NCBI RefSeq assembly: GCF_900111245.1
Contig: NZ_FOGO01000002.1
Coordinates: 496,001-560,000, forward strand
Direction of reading: 5' to 3'
Length of the DNA stretch: 64,000 bases
Source: Streptomyces qinglanensis
Lineage (GTDB): Bacteria > Actinomycetota > Actinomycetes > Streptomycetales > Streptomycetaceae
In this document: piece after piece, positions 7,963-15,628 of the stretch
Layout: each line of letters opens with the position of its first letter
Numbering within the stretch: the first letter of the stretch is position 1
The notes under the pieces: model-generated
Told to the model about the DNA's origin: nothing
The model's database searches: none
The model's input: the letters and a program-made list of their open reading frames with translations, nothing else
Translations under genes and position numbers: made by a program

Positions 7963-9071
7963 GCGGCGGGGGCCAGGCTTCCGGGTGTGGCCATCAGCCG
8001 CAGGGCGTAGGCGGCCTGCTGGGGGATGACGCCGTTGCCCAGGGCCTTGAGCTGGGCCGTGCGGGAGAGGCCGGGGGTGTCGGTGACGTATCCGGGAGGC
8101 AGGCCCATGAGCCATTCGACGAAGGGCGGGTTCAGCCGTCCCACAGGGTCAGTTGGCCCGGGGGCGGGGCGCCTGCAGGCCGCCTCCCAGCGGTGGACGG
8201 CCTCCCGGTAGGGGCCCCAATCCGGTGCGCCGCCGAGGGCAGCGTCAGATCCCCCTTGCTGCCCCGCTGGTTCGGGCCCCCGTTGCTGCCGTCGGTCGCC
8301 TGGGGCGTCGGCAGCAGCGACCGGGCGAAGGCGAGGTCCGTCAGCGTCGGTGACGAACTGCGCGGATGCGGCGCGGTCGATTGCCGCGCACCTTTCGAGT
8401 CCCCCACCACCGGTGTCGGCAGGAGCGAGACGGCGTGGCGGAGGTTCATCCCGCCCTGCGCCGCGTGCCCGGTGCCCGTGGCTTCCGAGGTGGAGGGGGT
8501 GGGCAGCAGCGAGGCCACGGTGGGCAGTCCGTCGGGGTAGCCGCGGCCCCTGGCGTCCCGGGCCCTGGGGGTGGGCAGGCCAGGCGAGGAGGAAGAGGCG
8601 TTTGCGCTGGTGTGCGGCGCCGATGTCCGATGCGCGTACACAGCACCAGCGTGCATCGAACCCGAGGGCGGCAAGGTCGGCGAGGACGGTGTCGAAACCG
8701 AGGGAAAGGTGCCCTGCGACGTTCTCAAAGACCGCGAGTCGGGGTCGTAGTACGCCAAGGGCACGGGCGATGTGGGGCCAGATGTGCCGGTCATCAGCGG
8801 TCCCTTTCCGTTTGCCGGCGGTGCTGAAGGGCTGGCACGGATAGCCGCCCGTGACGATGTCCACGGGCTCGACCTGGTGCCAGTCGAGGGCGGTGAGGTC
8901 GTCGAGGTTGGGCACGTGCGGGTGGTGGCGGTCCAGGACGGCGGCGGCGCCCGGGTCGTTGTCGCAGACCCAGGCCAGCTCACCGCCGAAGACGTCCTGT
9001 ACGGCCATGTCCAGCCCGCCGTAGCCCGTGCACAACGACCCCAGCCGCAGCGCTGGAGAGGCTTCGTTCAC
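7959..9071 (-). CDS. DNA (cytosine-5) methyltransferase with two compensating frameshifts
   Basis: Methylates cytosine in DNA. The N-terminal half is normal: LRLGSLCTGYGGLDMA (SAM site), GGYPCQPFSTAG at about 74 (catalytic Cys), ENVAGHLS and GAAHQRKRLFLLAW. From about 8582 to 8238 the literal frame gives unrelated Arg/Pro-rich sequence. The next frame over instead reads LLPTPSTSEATGTG, LRHAVSLLPTPVVGD and PNQRGSKGDLTLPSAA, the usual repeats of this family's target-recognition region. The original frame then resumes with WGPYREAVHRWE and GLSRTAQLKALGNGV. One extra base near 8582 and one missing base near 8238 explain this. Start is the GTG at 9071, coded just before the SAM motif. As written, target recognition is probably lost. 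A sequencing error pair is the main alternative. Confidence 0.85.
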   Translation of the reverse strand: MNEASPALRLGSLCTGYGGLDMAVQDVFGGELAWVCDNDPGAAAVLDRHHPHVPNLDDLTALDWHQVEPVDIVTGGYPCQPFSTAGKRKGTADDRHIWPHIARALGVLRPRLAVFENVAGHLSLGFDTVLADLAALGFDARWCCVRASDIGAAHQRKRLFLLAWPAHPQGPGRQGPRLPRRTAHRGLAAAHPLHLGSHGHRARGAGRDEPPPRRLAPADTGGGGLERCAAIDRAASAQFVTDADGPRLRPVAAADAPGDRRQQRGPEPAGQQGGSDAALGGAPDWGPYREAVHRWEAACRRPAPGPTDPVGRLNPPFVEWLMGLPPGYVTDTPGLSRTAQLKALGNGVIPQQAAYALRLMATPGSLAPAA

Positions 9072-9077
9072 AGGGGC

Positions 9078-9169
9078 CTCCTGTTCCTGTCGAAAACGGG
9101 GATGGGGGAGAGCCGGGGCGAGCGCGCATCCTGTGGCGAGAGCGGGCACTCGCCCCCGGGCGGATTCAG
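9078..9169 (-). repeat. Leader repeat copy 2 (92 bp) upstream of the methyltransferase
   Basis: Direct repeat of 7872-7962 with about eight differences. It holds the same GAGCCGGGGCGAGCGCGCAT block and a slightly weakened hairpin. The two copies bracket the methyltransferase gene. Confidence 0.85.
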
Positions 9170-9190
9170 AACGGGGGTGGGGTTGTCGCT

Positions 9191-9652
9191 TCAGCGGTTG
9201 ATGGTGCCGCCCGCACGACTCATAAAGCCGTGGGCAGTGATGTTCTGGGTGATGTGGGCGGGGGTGCGATTGCGCCAGCGGGACAATAGGAGGGCGGCGG
9301 CGCCGCAGCCGGTGGCGATGAGAGCGGCGGTGGCCCAAAGGGCGTCGGTCATGGCGATGACTCCGGGTGCGGCGTAGGAGAGGCCGAAGCCGCCGGCGCC
9401 GATCCCCGCGCCGACGGTCGGGGCCAGGAGCGCGGTCGTCTTCGCCCACCCGGGCACCCCCGGGGCCGTCTGGGGGTGCCCGGTGGGGGTGGGGGGTTGG
9501 GTGTAGGCGAGGGTGCGGCGCCCGTCGGGAAGGGTCACCAACTCGACTCCGGGCGGGATCTCGGCCGGGCCGAGCGGGGCCCGGCCGAGGTGTGCGGGCG
9601 GGTTCGGGTGGTCGGTGCGGGCCAGGGTGGTGATCTGATGCGGGGTGGACAC
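9191..9652 (-). CDS. Small membrane protein, probable plasmid-spread (Spd) type
   Basis: A 153-residue protein. The first ~75 residues are Pro-rich and soluble. Two membrane helices follow at about 83-105 (TTALLAPTVGAGIGAGGFGLSYAA) and 108-130 (ALWATAALIATGCGAAALLL), then a short basic tail. Similar proteins sit next to traB in Streptomyces conjugative elements and help intramycelial spread. Start is the GTG at 9652; a longer in-frame extension to 10144 is a shadow that would run through a terminator and repeats. Position and topology support the call; sequence motifs alone do not. Confidence 0.6.
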   Translation of the reverse strand: MSTPHQITTLARTDHPNPPAHLGRAPLGPAEIPPGVELVTLPDGRRTLAYTQPPTPTGHPQTAPGVPGWAKTTALLAPTVGAGIGAGGFGLSYAAPGVIAMTDALWATAALIATGCGAAALLLSRWRNRTPAHITQNITAHGFMSRAGGTINR

Positions 9653-9692
9653 AAGGCGCCTCCGTCGGGGCTGTGTGCCTGTCACTGGGGGT

Positions 9693-9808
9693 GTCACCTG
9701 TCTGTCACCTGTCACCTGTCTGTCACCTGTACTCCGCAGGTCACAGGCGGGATGACAGCCCTCCAAGCCCCGTTGCGGGGCTTGGAGGGGCGGGGTGTCA
9801 GGTGACAG
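9693..9808. repeat. GTCACCTG octamer cluster (candidate clt transfer locus)
   Basis: GTCACCTG occurs at 9693, 9704, 9711 and 9722, with spacing 11, 7 and 11, and in inverse form (CAGGTGAC) at 9801. Partial copies lie at 9681 and 9739. The cluster lies just past the traB stop. FtsK-like TraB proteins of Streptomyces elements bind clusters of 8-bp repeats, called TRS, in the non-coding clt locus. Location, unit size and copy number fit this; binding is not shown. Confidence 0.55.
9759..9789 (-). terminator. Terminator after traB
   Basis: CCCTCCAAGCCCC and GGGGCTTGGAGGG form a perfect 13-bp stem with loop GTTGC. It lies 36 bp past the traB stop. Confidence 0.78.
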
Positions 9809-9824
9809 ACAGGCGGTGGGGGCG

Positions 9825-11948
9825 TTACTGCTCGCGGGTGTGCTGGTGGTGGACGTAGCGGGCTTTGCTGCCCTCTCCGACGCGGACGATCTCGCCGGTC
9901 TCGGACCACTCCTTGAGCCAGCGTTGGATGACCGGGCGGCGGGTGCCGTAGTCGTCGGCCAGCGCCCGCTCCATCGCCGAGGCGCCGGTGCCGTCGGGGC
10001 CGGCGGCGAGGATGAGGGCCAGGGCGGCCGACCGGGCGTTCTGCTGTTCCTGCGTGTTGTTGTCCTCGCGCAGGGCCCGGAGGTTGAGCCCGGGGCGGTC
10101 CGCGTGCGGACGTGCGGGCTCCTCGGTGGTGCCGAACTGCTCATCCAACTGTGCGCGGAACTGTGAGACCAGCTCGTCCGCTTCGCCGCTGTGCTTCTCG
10201 GCGGGCTGGTCGCGCAGGGCGCGCAGGTTCAGCCCGCGCTGCGGCTCCGTCTCGGCCGCTGATGGTGTGGCGCGCTGTTCGGGCAGGTGGTGAGGGTCGC
10301 GCATCCAGGCGATGCGGTCGGCATCCCACCGCTCCGCATACGCGGCACCGGCTGCTGTCGCGGAGGGTTCGTCCAGGGCGGGGTGGCGGTTGCTGGTGGC
10401 GGCCACGATCTCCCCGATCTGGTTGGGGAGGATCTGCCAGGTCTTGAACAGTCCGGCGGGGGACTCGGGGGTTCCCATGAAGCCGGAGCCCTTGTAGGGG
10501 GCTTGCTCGGTGCGCATGCCGCGGGTGCCGGGGAACATCTTGCCCAGGTCCATGCCCTCCAGCTCCCCGCCCGTGAGCGCGACGCGGACCTTGGCCTCAC
10601 GGCGGATGAGGAGGTTGCCCAGCACGCCGCCTGTGGCCCCGAGTGCGGTCATCACGGTGCGCACGCCCATGGCGCGGGCGATGCGGATGACTTCCAGGAT
10701 CCTCTCCGCGAGCTTCTTCACGCTGCGGTCGGTGCTGGCCAGGATCTCGGCTCCCTCGTCGATGACCAGCTCGATCTGCGGGATGGCCGGGCTGATGGGC
10801 AGCAGGTCGGTGTTGTGCTGCCGCATGAGGCCCTGGTAGACGGTCTTGCGATGCCGGGCGACGGCGAGTGCGGTGTCCAGCATGAGCGTGGCTTCCTCGT
10901 AGGTGGAGGCCAGCCAGTCGATGCCGGGCTGTGTGGGGGTGCCGTGCTCGCTGTTCTCCAGGGCGGGCAGCACCCAGGGCAGTCCCGCCGATCCGGCGTT
11001 GAGGTCGATGACCCAGGTGAGTACGTCGGTGGCGCGGGCGAACCCGGCCAGGATGACGTGCACCAGGTTCGTCTTGCCCGACCCCGTGGGCCCGACGGCC
11101 AGCGCGCACTGCTCGCGCAGGTAGGCGCAGACCTCCTCGGCGTTGGTGCGGTAGCCCCACGGGATACCGGTCAGCAGGGAGAGCGGCCCGTAGTCGGCGG
11201 GGTAGGTGGTCTCGCGCTCCAGCACGTTGACCGTGCCCACGTCGATAAGGGTGCGCCCCTGGTGGATGCCGATGCCGGCGGTGGCGGTGCAGCCGTGCGG
11301 CAGGTGCGCATCGGCCGAGAGACCGGCGGCGTGGGCTGCGATCTTGTCGTAGGTGACACCGCCGGGAAGCTCCGCATCCAGCGTGAAGCCCGTCCCCGCG
11401 GGCCACGTCTCCACTGCCAGGATGCGCACCCCGATCCCGCACACGCGCTGGATACGCTCGGCCCACTCGGCGGCCACCTCCCTCCGCCCGGCCGACAGTT
11501 CGGCAGCGATCTGCCGCTGCTCGGCCGCCAGGGCCTCATCCTCGCGGGCTTCCTCGTAGAGGGTGGTGGAGCGGGTGGCGGTGCCGATCCCGACACCGAT
11601 CGTGGCCAGGGAGCCCAGGGCGGCCCACGTCAGCGGGCCGTGGGTCAGAGCCCAGGTGGTCCATCCCGCTCCCACCAGCCAGGAGGCGGCGCGGGCGGCG
11701 ATGGTCCGTCCGGCGTTGCGCATCCGCAACCCCGCGGCGGTGTGGCCCAGGGCCCCGGTGGCGCCGACCATCAGGGCCCAGCCAGGGGGCATGTGGGTGG
11801 CGGCGCCGAGGGTGGCGACGGCGAAGGCTCCGGTGGTGGCGGACAGGGCGCCGGTCACGGGTCCGTGACCGGCCGCCCAGTCCCACACCGGCCCAGAACC
11901 TGCATCCGCCTTGGTAGCGGGCTTGTTCTGCTTGGCCGTGGTGCTCAT
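9825..11948 (-). CDS. traB: FtsK/SpoIIIE-like conjugal DNA translocase TraB
   Basis: The single protein that drives Streptomyces-type conjugation, pumping double-stranded DNA through a septal pore. It has 707 residues. The N-terminal ~130 hold three or four membrane helices (ALSATTGAFAVATLGAA; WALMVGATGALGHTAAG; GPLTWAALGSLATIGVGIG). The motor domain has Walker A GPTGSGKT at 286-293 and Walker B IELVIDEGAEI near 391-401. The C-terminal ~75 residues form a winged helix (ALILAAGPDGTGASAMERALADDYGTRRPVIQ.. in pieces), the module that reads clt repeats. The linker repeats the motif GLNLRALR twice. The gene starts 1 bp past the preceding stop, so translation is coupled. All key motifs are present, so it is probably functional. 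Confidence 0.95.
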   Translation of the reverse strand: MSTTAKQNKPATKADAGSGPVWDWAAGHGPVTGALSATTGAFAVATLGAATHMPPGWALMVGATGALGHTAAGLRMRNAGRTIAARAASWLVGAGWTTWALTHGPLTWAALGSLATIGVGIGTATRSTTLYEEAREDEALAAEQRQIAAELSAGRREVAAEWAERIQRVCGIGVRILAVETWPAGTGFTLDAELPGGVTYDKIAAHAAGLSADAHLPHGCTATAGIGIHQGRTLIDVGTVNVLERETTYPADYGPLSLLTGIPWGYRTNAEEVCAYLREQCALAVGPTGSGKTNLVHVILAGFARATDVLTWVIDLNAGSAGLPWVLPALENSEHGTPTQPGIDWLASTYEEATLMLDTALAVARHRKTVYQGLMRQHNTDLLPISPAIPQIELVIDEGAEILASTDRSVKKLAERILEVIRIARAMGVRTVMTALGATGGVLGNLLIRREAKVRVALTGGELEGMDLGKMFPGTRGMRTEQAPYKGSGFMGTPESPAGLFKTWQILPNQIGEIVAATSNRHPALDEPSATAAGAAYAERWDADRIAWMRDPHHLPEQRATPSAAETEPQRGLNLRALRDQPAEKHSGEADELVSQFRAQLDEQFGTTEEPARPHADRPGLNLRALREDNNTQEQQNARSAALALILAAGPDGTGASAMERALADDYGTRRPVIQRWLKEWSETGEIVRVGEGSKARYVHHQHTREQ

Positions 11949-11949
11949 C

Positions 11950-13563
11950 TCAGACGTTCCAGCCCTTCTCTGCCTCGGTGCCGTTGCGGGGGTCCTCGTG
12001 CCGGGCGATGTCGGCCGCGTGCACCTGCCGGAACGCCTTGGTCAGGTCCTCCGCCCCGTCCACGGCCGACATGAGGGTCTTGTAGATGTCGTCGAACGCG
12101 GCGGCCACCTCCTTCTCGAAGGCGAACTCACCGTCGGCACGCTCGGCCAGGGTCAGGAAGGTCTTGGCGATGGACTCCATGGCCTGGGGGAGGTTGTCGA
12201 CCATGGCGACCACCTCCATGTTTCCGTCGGGGTCGTAGGTGCGGGCGGCCTGCTCCATCTCGGCGGCAGCCTCTTCGAACTTGAAACCGGACACACGGAC
12301 CTCCACAGGGGGTGAGGGGATGCGGGGTGTGAGGTGGGTGGGGCGCTCCACCCGGTCCTTGATGTCGTCCTCGGGCGCGGCGTCGGCCGCGGCTTCCGCC
12401 TCCTGCCGCTGCTCACGTATCGCCGTGTCCCGTTCCGTCCGGGAGGCGCGGGCCGAGAGCATCAGGCGCCGGTAGAGGCGCCGTCCGGGACGCACCAGAG
12501 CGGGCAGGCCCAGCTTGCGGCCCAGCGGCGAGGTGGCCAGCCCGGCAGTGCCGGCCACACCGGCCAGCAGACCGGCCAGGACGCGGCGGCCGTGGAAGCG
12601 GGCGGCCGACTTCGCCAGCGCCCACCGGGCAGCCCGCCGAGCCGGGGCCTTACGCACGGCCGACCGCTTCGCGGCCACCTCACGGTCGTTGGCCCGATCG
12701 CGCCTGCTGCGGGCCCTGTCCACCGCCCGCCGGGCCCCGGCGGCAGCCTGACGGCCCGCCCAGGCGGTGCTACGGCCCACAGGCCCACGGCCCCCGTGCT
12801 GGGCGGCCTTGGCCACGCGTGCTGCCTGCCTGGCCTGACGGCGCGCGTCCGCCACGTTCCGACGGTCGCGGGTCTGCTGCTGGCGGGCGGCCGAACGCGA
12901 CGGCGACTGACGCGCCTTGTCCGCCCGCAGCCCGCGCACCTGCCCGACCCGGCCCCCCGGAACGCGACCGCCGGCCGCGCCCCTGCCGCGCGTGCCCCCG
13001 GCACCGCTTCCGGCGGCGGCCTGGCCCTTGCGCAGCGAGATGCCGCCCGCCCGATGGGCGGAACGGCTCGCGGCGGACCCGCCCGGCCGCGAGCGCGAGC
13101 CCGCAGCCGACCGCTTCCCCGCCGCCCGGCCGCTGCCCGCAGGGCTTCGGCCTCGGCCGCCGGGGCCGCTGCGGGGCCCGCCCGCCCGGCCAGTGCGAGC
13201 GGCACCCGCACTACCGCGCCTTCGGGCCCCGCTCGGTGCTGCGGCACTACGGGTGGTGGAGGCCCCGTTGCGGGCCTTGGCCCTACGGGAGCGGGCCGCA
13301 GCCGCCACCCCGAACAAGGCGGCACCCGCGGCGGCACCCGCAGCCGCCACCGGCCCGCCCGACAGGCCCGCAGCACCGACCAGCCCAGCCGCGCTGTTGA
13401 CCCCGGAAAGCGTCAGCGGCAGCACCGGATAGCCACCCGGGGTGTGCTCCACCGCCGTGCCGGACTGCTCCACCGCCCTCGGCGCGGGCGCCGAGGGCAG
13501 GGTGTCCGGCGGCGGGATGGCGGGCTCGGCCCGCTCTACCGCCTCCATCGTCGTCTCGGTCAT
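11950..13563 (-). CDS. Very basic AICE membrane-associated protein upstream of traB
   Basis: A 537-residue protein of unknown function. An N-terminal hydrophobic Ala/Gly segment at about 45-88 (LTLSGVNSAAGLVGAAGLSG, AAGAALFGVAAAA) is followed by ~230 residues extremely rich in Arg, Ala, Gly and Ser. A second hydrophobic patch lies near 320 (VLAGLLAGVAGTAGLATS). The last ~125 residues are acidic and more ordered (YDPDGNMEVVAMVDNLPQAM, HAADIARHEDPRNGTEAEKG). That C-terminal part looks conserved in AICE proteins next to traB. The basic core could hold DNA or polyphosphate-like polyanions. Position suggests a transfer/spread role. The middle could be mistaken for non-coding DNA, but the frame is open with good codon bias. 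Confidence 0.72.
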   Translation of the reverse strand: MTETTMEAVERAEPAIPPPDTLPSAPAPRAVEQSGTAVEHTPGGYPVLPLTLSGVNSAAGLVGAAGLSGGPVAAAGAAAGAALFGVAAAARSRRAKARNGASTTRSAAAPSGARRRGSAGAARTGRAGGPRSGPGGRGRSPAGSGRAAGKRSAAGSRSRPGGSAASRSAHRAGGISLRKGQAAAGSGAGGTRGRGAAGGRVPGGRVGQVRGLRADKARQSPSRSAARQQQTRDRRNVADARRQARQAARVAKAAQHGGRGPVGRSTAWAGRQAAAGARRAVDRARSRRDRANDREVAAKRSAVRKAPARRAARWALAKSAARFHGRRVLAGLLAGVAGTAGLATSPLGRKLGLPALVRPGRRLYRRLMLSARASRTERDTAIREQRQEAEAAADAAPEDDIKDRVERPTHLTPRIPSPPVEVRVSGFKFEEAAAEMEQAARTYDPDGNMEVVAMVDNLPQAMESIAKTFLTLAERADGEFAFEKEVAAAFDDIYKTLMSAVDGAEDLTKAFRQVHAADIARHEDPRNGTEAEKGWNV

Positions 13564-13588
13564 CCTGAGGGGGCTCCTTTCAGGAGAA

Positions 13589-13633
13589 GAGGGCCCGGCC
13601 GCACGCTGTAGGAGGTGGGGCGGCCGGGCCCTC
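13589..13633 (-). terminator. Hairpin between two transfer-region genes
   Basis: GAGGGCCCGGCCGC pairs with GCGGCCGGGCCCTC, a perfect 14-bp stem with a 17-nt loop. It may end or attenuate the small-gene operon before the traB block. Confidence 0.65.
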
Positions 13634-13646
13634 GCTGCAAGGGGGC

Positions 13647-13901
13647 TCAGAGCGTGTTGCGCTCCAGACAGAAGAAGAGGACGTTGCCGCGGGCCAGGTC
13701 GGGGAACTCGCGGCCGAACTCGCGGCGCAGCCAGTCGAAGACCTCACGGCGGGTGGCCTGCGGGTTGGGCGTGAAATCGCCGTCCCAGGTGGCCACCGCC
13801 ATACCCCGGCCCCCGGCCTGCGGCTTCTGGCAGGTCATGACGAAGTGGTGCGTGCCCTGCTCGGAGGCATGCAGGGTGCTGCGGCGAACGAGGGTGATCA
13901 T
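13647..13901 (-). CDS. Small conserved AICE protein, unknown function
   Basis: 84 residues, beginning MITLVRRSTLHASEQGTHHF and ending ARGNVLFFCLERNTL. No membrane segment or catalytic motif is visible. The ATG at 13901 overlaps the stop of the DUF2637 gene by 4 bp, so the two are translationally coupled. Proteins of this size and look are common in pSAM2-like elements between the spread genes and traB. A longer frame to 13985 is not needed. Confidence 0.75.
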   Translation of the reverse strand: MITLVRRSTLHASEQGTHHFVMTCQKPQAGGRGMAVATWDGDFTPNPQATRREVFDWLRREFGREFPDLARGNVLFFCLERNTL

Positions 13902-14899
13902 GCGGAAGCTCCTTCCAGGGCCGGGGTGTGGGTGTCGCGCAGTTCCTGGTAGCGGGTGGAGACCCAGCCGACCGACCAGCCGCACAGCTCGGCCGCCTGA
14001 CGCACCGGCAGCCCGGCGCCGAACGCGGCCTGCACTGTGTGCCGGGCGGTCTCCTCGTCCTGCTTCTCGGTGGCGGGGCCGGCCGCCAGTAGGGCGGCGC
14101 GTTCACGCTCGGCCTGGGCCTGTTCACGCTCGCGCTCCTGGCGTTCACGCTCGGCCCGCTCCCACGCCTCCCGCTCCCGCCGCTGGAGGGCCTCCCGTTC
14201 ACGGCGTTCACGCTCGGCCTGAGCGTGTTCACGCTCGCGCTGTTGGCGTTCACGCTCCTTCGCCTCGGCCCGCTCCCGGGCCTGCTCGCGTTCGCGTTCC
14301 TCCCGCCGGGCCCGCTCCTCGCGCTCGGTCTGCTCGCGCACGAGTCGGGCCTCGTGTTCACGCTGTTCACGCGCCAGCATCGCCGCGTGCTCGCGCTCCT
14401 CACGGGCCCGCCGCTCGGCGGCCTCACGCCGCTGTACTGCGGCCTGCTCCCGCTCGGCGCGCTCGATGCGGCGCTGGGCCTCCAGGGCGTTCACGGCGGT
14501 GGTGATGGCCCGGCGGTAGGCCAGTCCGGTCTCGGCGGTCACGATCAGCAGCAGCGGCGCCACCGCATGCACGGCAACCCCGACAAGGTCCCTGTTCAGG
14601 GCCGAGTCGGCCACGTTCAGGGCGAGGGTCATGCCGCCGGTCATCCACCGCAGCACCACCGGCCAGCGGCCCCCGTTCCCGCCCAGGCGGGCCAGCACGG
14701 CGTCCAGGCGGACGACGATGACGACCGCGGCGTCCACCACCAGCGGCAGGATCGGCGCCGTCCACGCCCACTCCTTGGGGGTGTGGGCGGCGGCGAGGGG
14801 AGTGACGGTGAGGATGGAGTAGAGCATCGCCCCGGCCACGATCAGCCACGTGCCGACCGAGAGCGCGCGCTCTGCTGAACGCACCTGAACGCCGTTCAC
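13898..14899 (-). CDS. DUF2637-type membrane protein with coiled coil and HTH
   Basis: 333 residues. Four membrane helices fill about 8-140 (LSVGTWLIVAGAMLYSILTV, APILPLVVDAAVVIVVRLDA, TGGMTLALNVADSAL, VAVHAVAPLLLIVTA), matching DUF2637. Residues about 150-275 are almost pure Glu/Arg/Ala/Gln, a long charged coiled coil built on heptads. The C-terminal ~50 residues read as a helix-turn-helix (LPVRQAAELCGWSVGWVSTRYQ). The whole looks like a membrane anchor that displays a DNA-binding tip, which would suit positioning of the element during transfer; this is inference. The GTG at 14899 overlaps the next gene by 4 bp. The coiled-coil DNA contains a 21-bp repeat noted separately. Confidence 0.85.
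   Translation of the reverse strand: MNGVQVRSAERALSVGTWLIVAGAMLYSILTVTPLAAAHTPKEWAWTAPILPLVVDAAVVIVVRLDAVLARLGGNGGRWPVVLRWMTGGMTLALNVADSALNRDLVGVAVHAVAPLLLIVTAETGLAYRRAITTAVNALEAQRRIERAEREQAAVQRREAAERRAREEREHAAMLAREQREHEARLVREQTEREERARREEREREQARERAEAKERERQQREREHAQAERERREREALQRREREAWERAERERQEREREQAQAERERAALLAAGPATEKQDEETARHTVQAAFGAGLPVRQAAELCGWSVGWVSTRYQELRDTHTPALEGASA
14101..14268. repeat. 21-bp phased GTTCACGC repeats inside the coiled-coil coding region
   Basis: GTTCACGC occurs at 14101, 14122, 14143, 14206, 14227 and 14248, that is at steps of exactly 21 bp or multiples. Two ~63-bp blocks 105 bp apart are near-duplicates. Further copies are at 14356, 14365 and 14894. 21 bp equals one protein heptad and two DNA turns. 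Confidence 0.8.
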
Positions 14900-15183
14900 G
14901 CGACCACCCCCGCGCATGAACACACCTGGATGGCCGCGACCAGCACCACCGCCGAGGCGGGGTCATCGAGGGTGGTGCTGTACTCGGTCCACCGCCACTC
15001 GGCGCCCGCCACCGGCTCGAACCCCAGCAGGCTGAACGCCTCGGCCCGCTCCGTGAACGTCGGCGCCTCGGCACCCTCGAACCGGTGCTCGGGCCACGGG
15101 GCGGTGGTGTCGTAGAGGACGACATACAGCCGCCAACCCCCGCCCCGGAGGCTGGACATCTGCGCCGTGAAAATCCCGGACAT
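14896..15183 (-). CDS. Small AICE protein, possibly DUF6303 family
   Basis: 95 residues, MSGIFTAQMSSLRGGGWRLY to the C-terminus AAIQVCSCAGVVA. It contains WPEHRF, TFTERAEAFSLLGF and EWRWTEYS. From memory this resembles the DUF6303 family of Streptomyces elements; I could not confirm it. It overlaps the genes on either side by 4 bp or less, within a chain of coupled genes. No signal peptide or membrane helix is evident. Confidence 0.75.
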   Translation of the reverse strand: MSGIFTAQMSSLRGGGWRLYVVLYDTTAPWPEHRFEGAEAPTFTERAEAFSLLGFEPVAGAEWRWTEYSTTLDDPASAVVLVAAIQVCSCAGVVA

Positions 15184-15440
15184 CAGGCCACCTCCGGCGC
15201 GCTGCGCTGGTTGGCCAGGGCCCGGCGGGCGGCCAGCAGGCGCCGGCGGGCCCGGCGCAGACGCTGCCCGTCCACCTCGCTCGGCGTCCGGTCCAGCACG
15301 GCGATCTGCGCGTCCAGCAACTCCACCTCGGCGTCGATGACCGGCATCTCGTCCTCGATGGCGTCCAGCTCGGCCGCGCTCGGCCCGTCGGCGGGGGTGC
15401 GGGGGGTGTGGCTGCGGGGGATGAGCGGCAGCACATTCAT
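15183..15440 (-). CDS. Small AICE protein, probable DUF6284 family
   Basis: 85 residues. AAELDAIEDEMPVIDAEVEL and LRRARRRLLAARRALAN form two charged helices, probably a coiled-coil hairpin. The pattern matches what I remember of DUF6284. Its stop overlaps the next start (ATGA-type junction at 15183), and its own ATG at 15440 overlaps the preceding stop. Function unknown. Confidence 0.78.
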   Translation of the reverse strand: MNVLPLIPRSHTPRTPADGPSAAELDAIEDEMPVIDAEVELLDAQIAVLDRTPSEVDGQRLRRARRRLLAARRALANQRSAPEVA

Positions 15441-15628
15441 CGGTCTGCTTCCTTCCAGAACGTGGGGTGGTGGATGTCCTGCACCCGGTGGCCGGCCGCG
15501 TAGGCGGCGGCAGCAGCACCGGCCGCCGCGGCCAGAAGGGCGCGGGCGGCCGGATGCCGGATGCCGTGACGCGTGAGGGCCCGCGCCGCCGCTGTCTGGG
15601 CGGCGCGGGCCTGTATGACTGCGCTCAA
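15437..15628 (-). CDS. Small Ala-rich AICE protein
   Basis: 63 residues. An Ala-rich hydrophobic stretch (ARALLAAAAGAAAAAYAAG) could be one membrane helix, followed by a short soluble tail (DIHHPTFWKEADR). It overlaps both neighbours by 4 bp, which supports it as a real gene of the operon. No family recognised. Confidence 0.6.
   Translation of the reverse strand: MSAVIQARAAQTAAARALTRHGIRHPAARALLAAAAGAAAAAYAAGHRVQDIHHPTFWKEADR

Noticed and set aside
8132..8983. Separate 283-codon gene inside the methyltransferase
   Set aside because: It is not an independent gene; its middle is the displaced target-recognition segment of the methyltransferase.
9191..10144. Longer form (317 residues) of the small membrane protein
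   Set aside because: The extension would translate through the traB terminator and the octamer cluster and overlaps traB itself.
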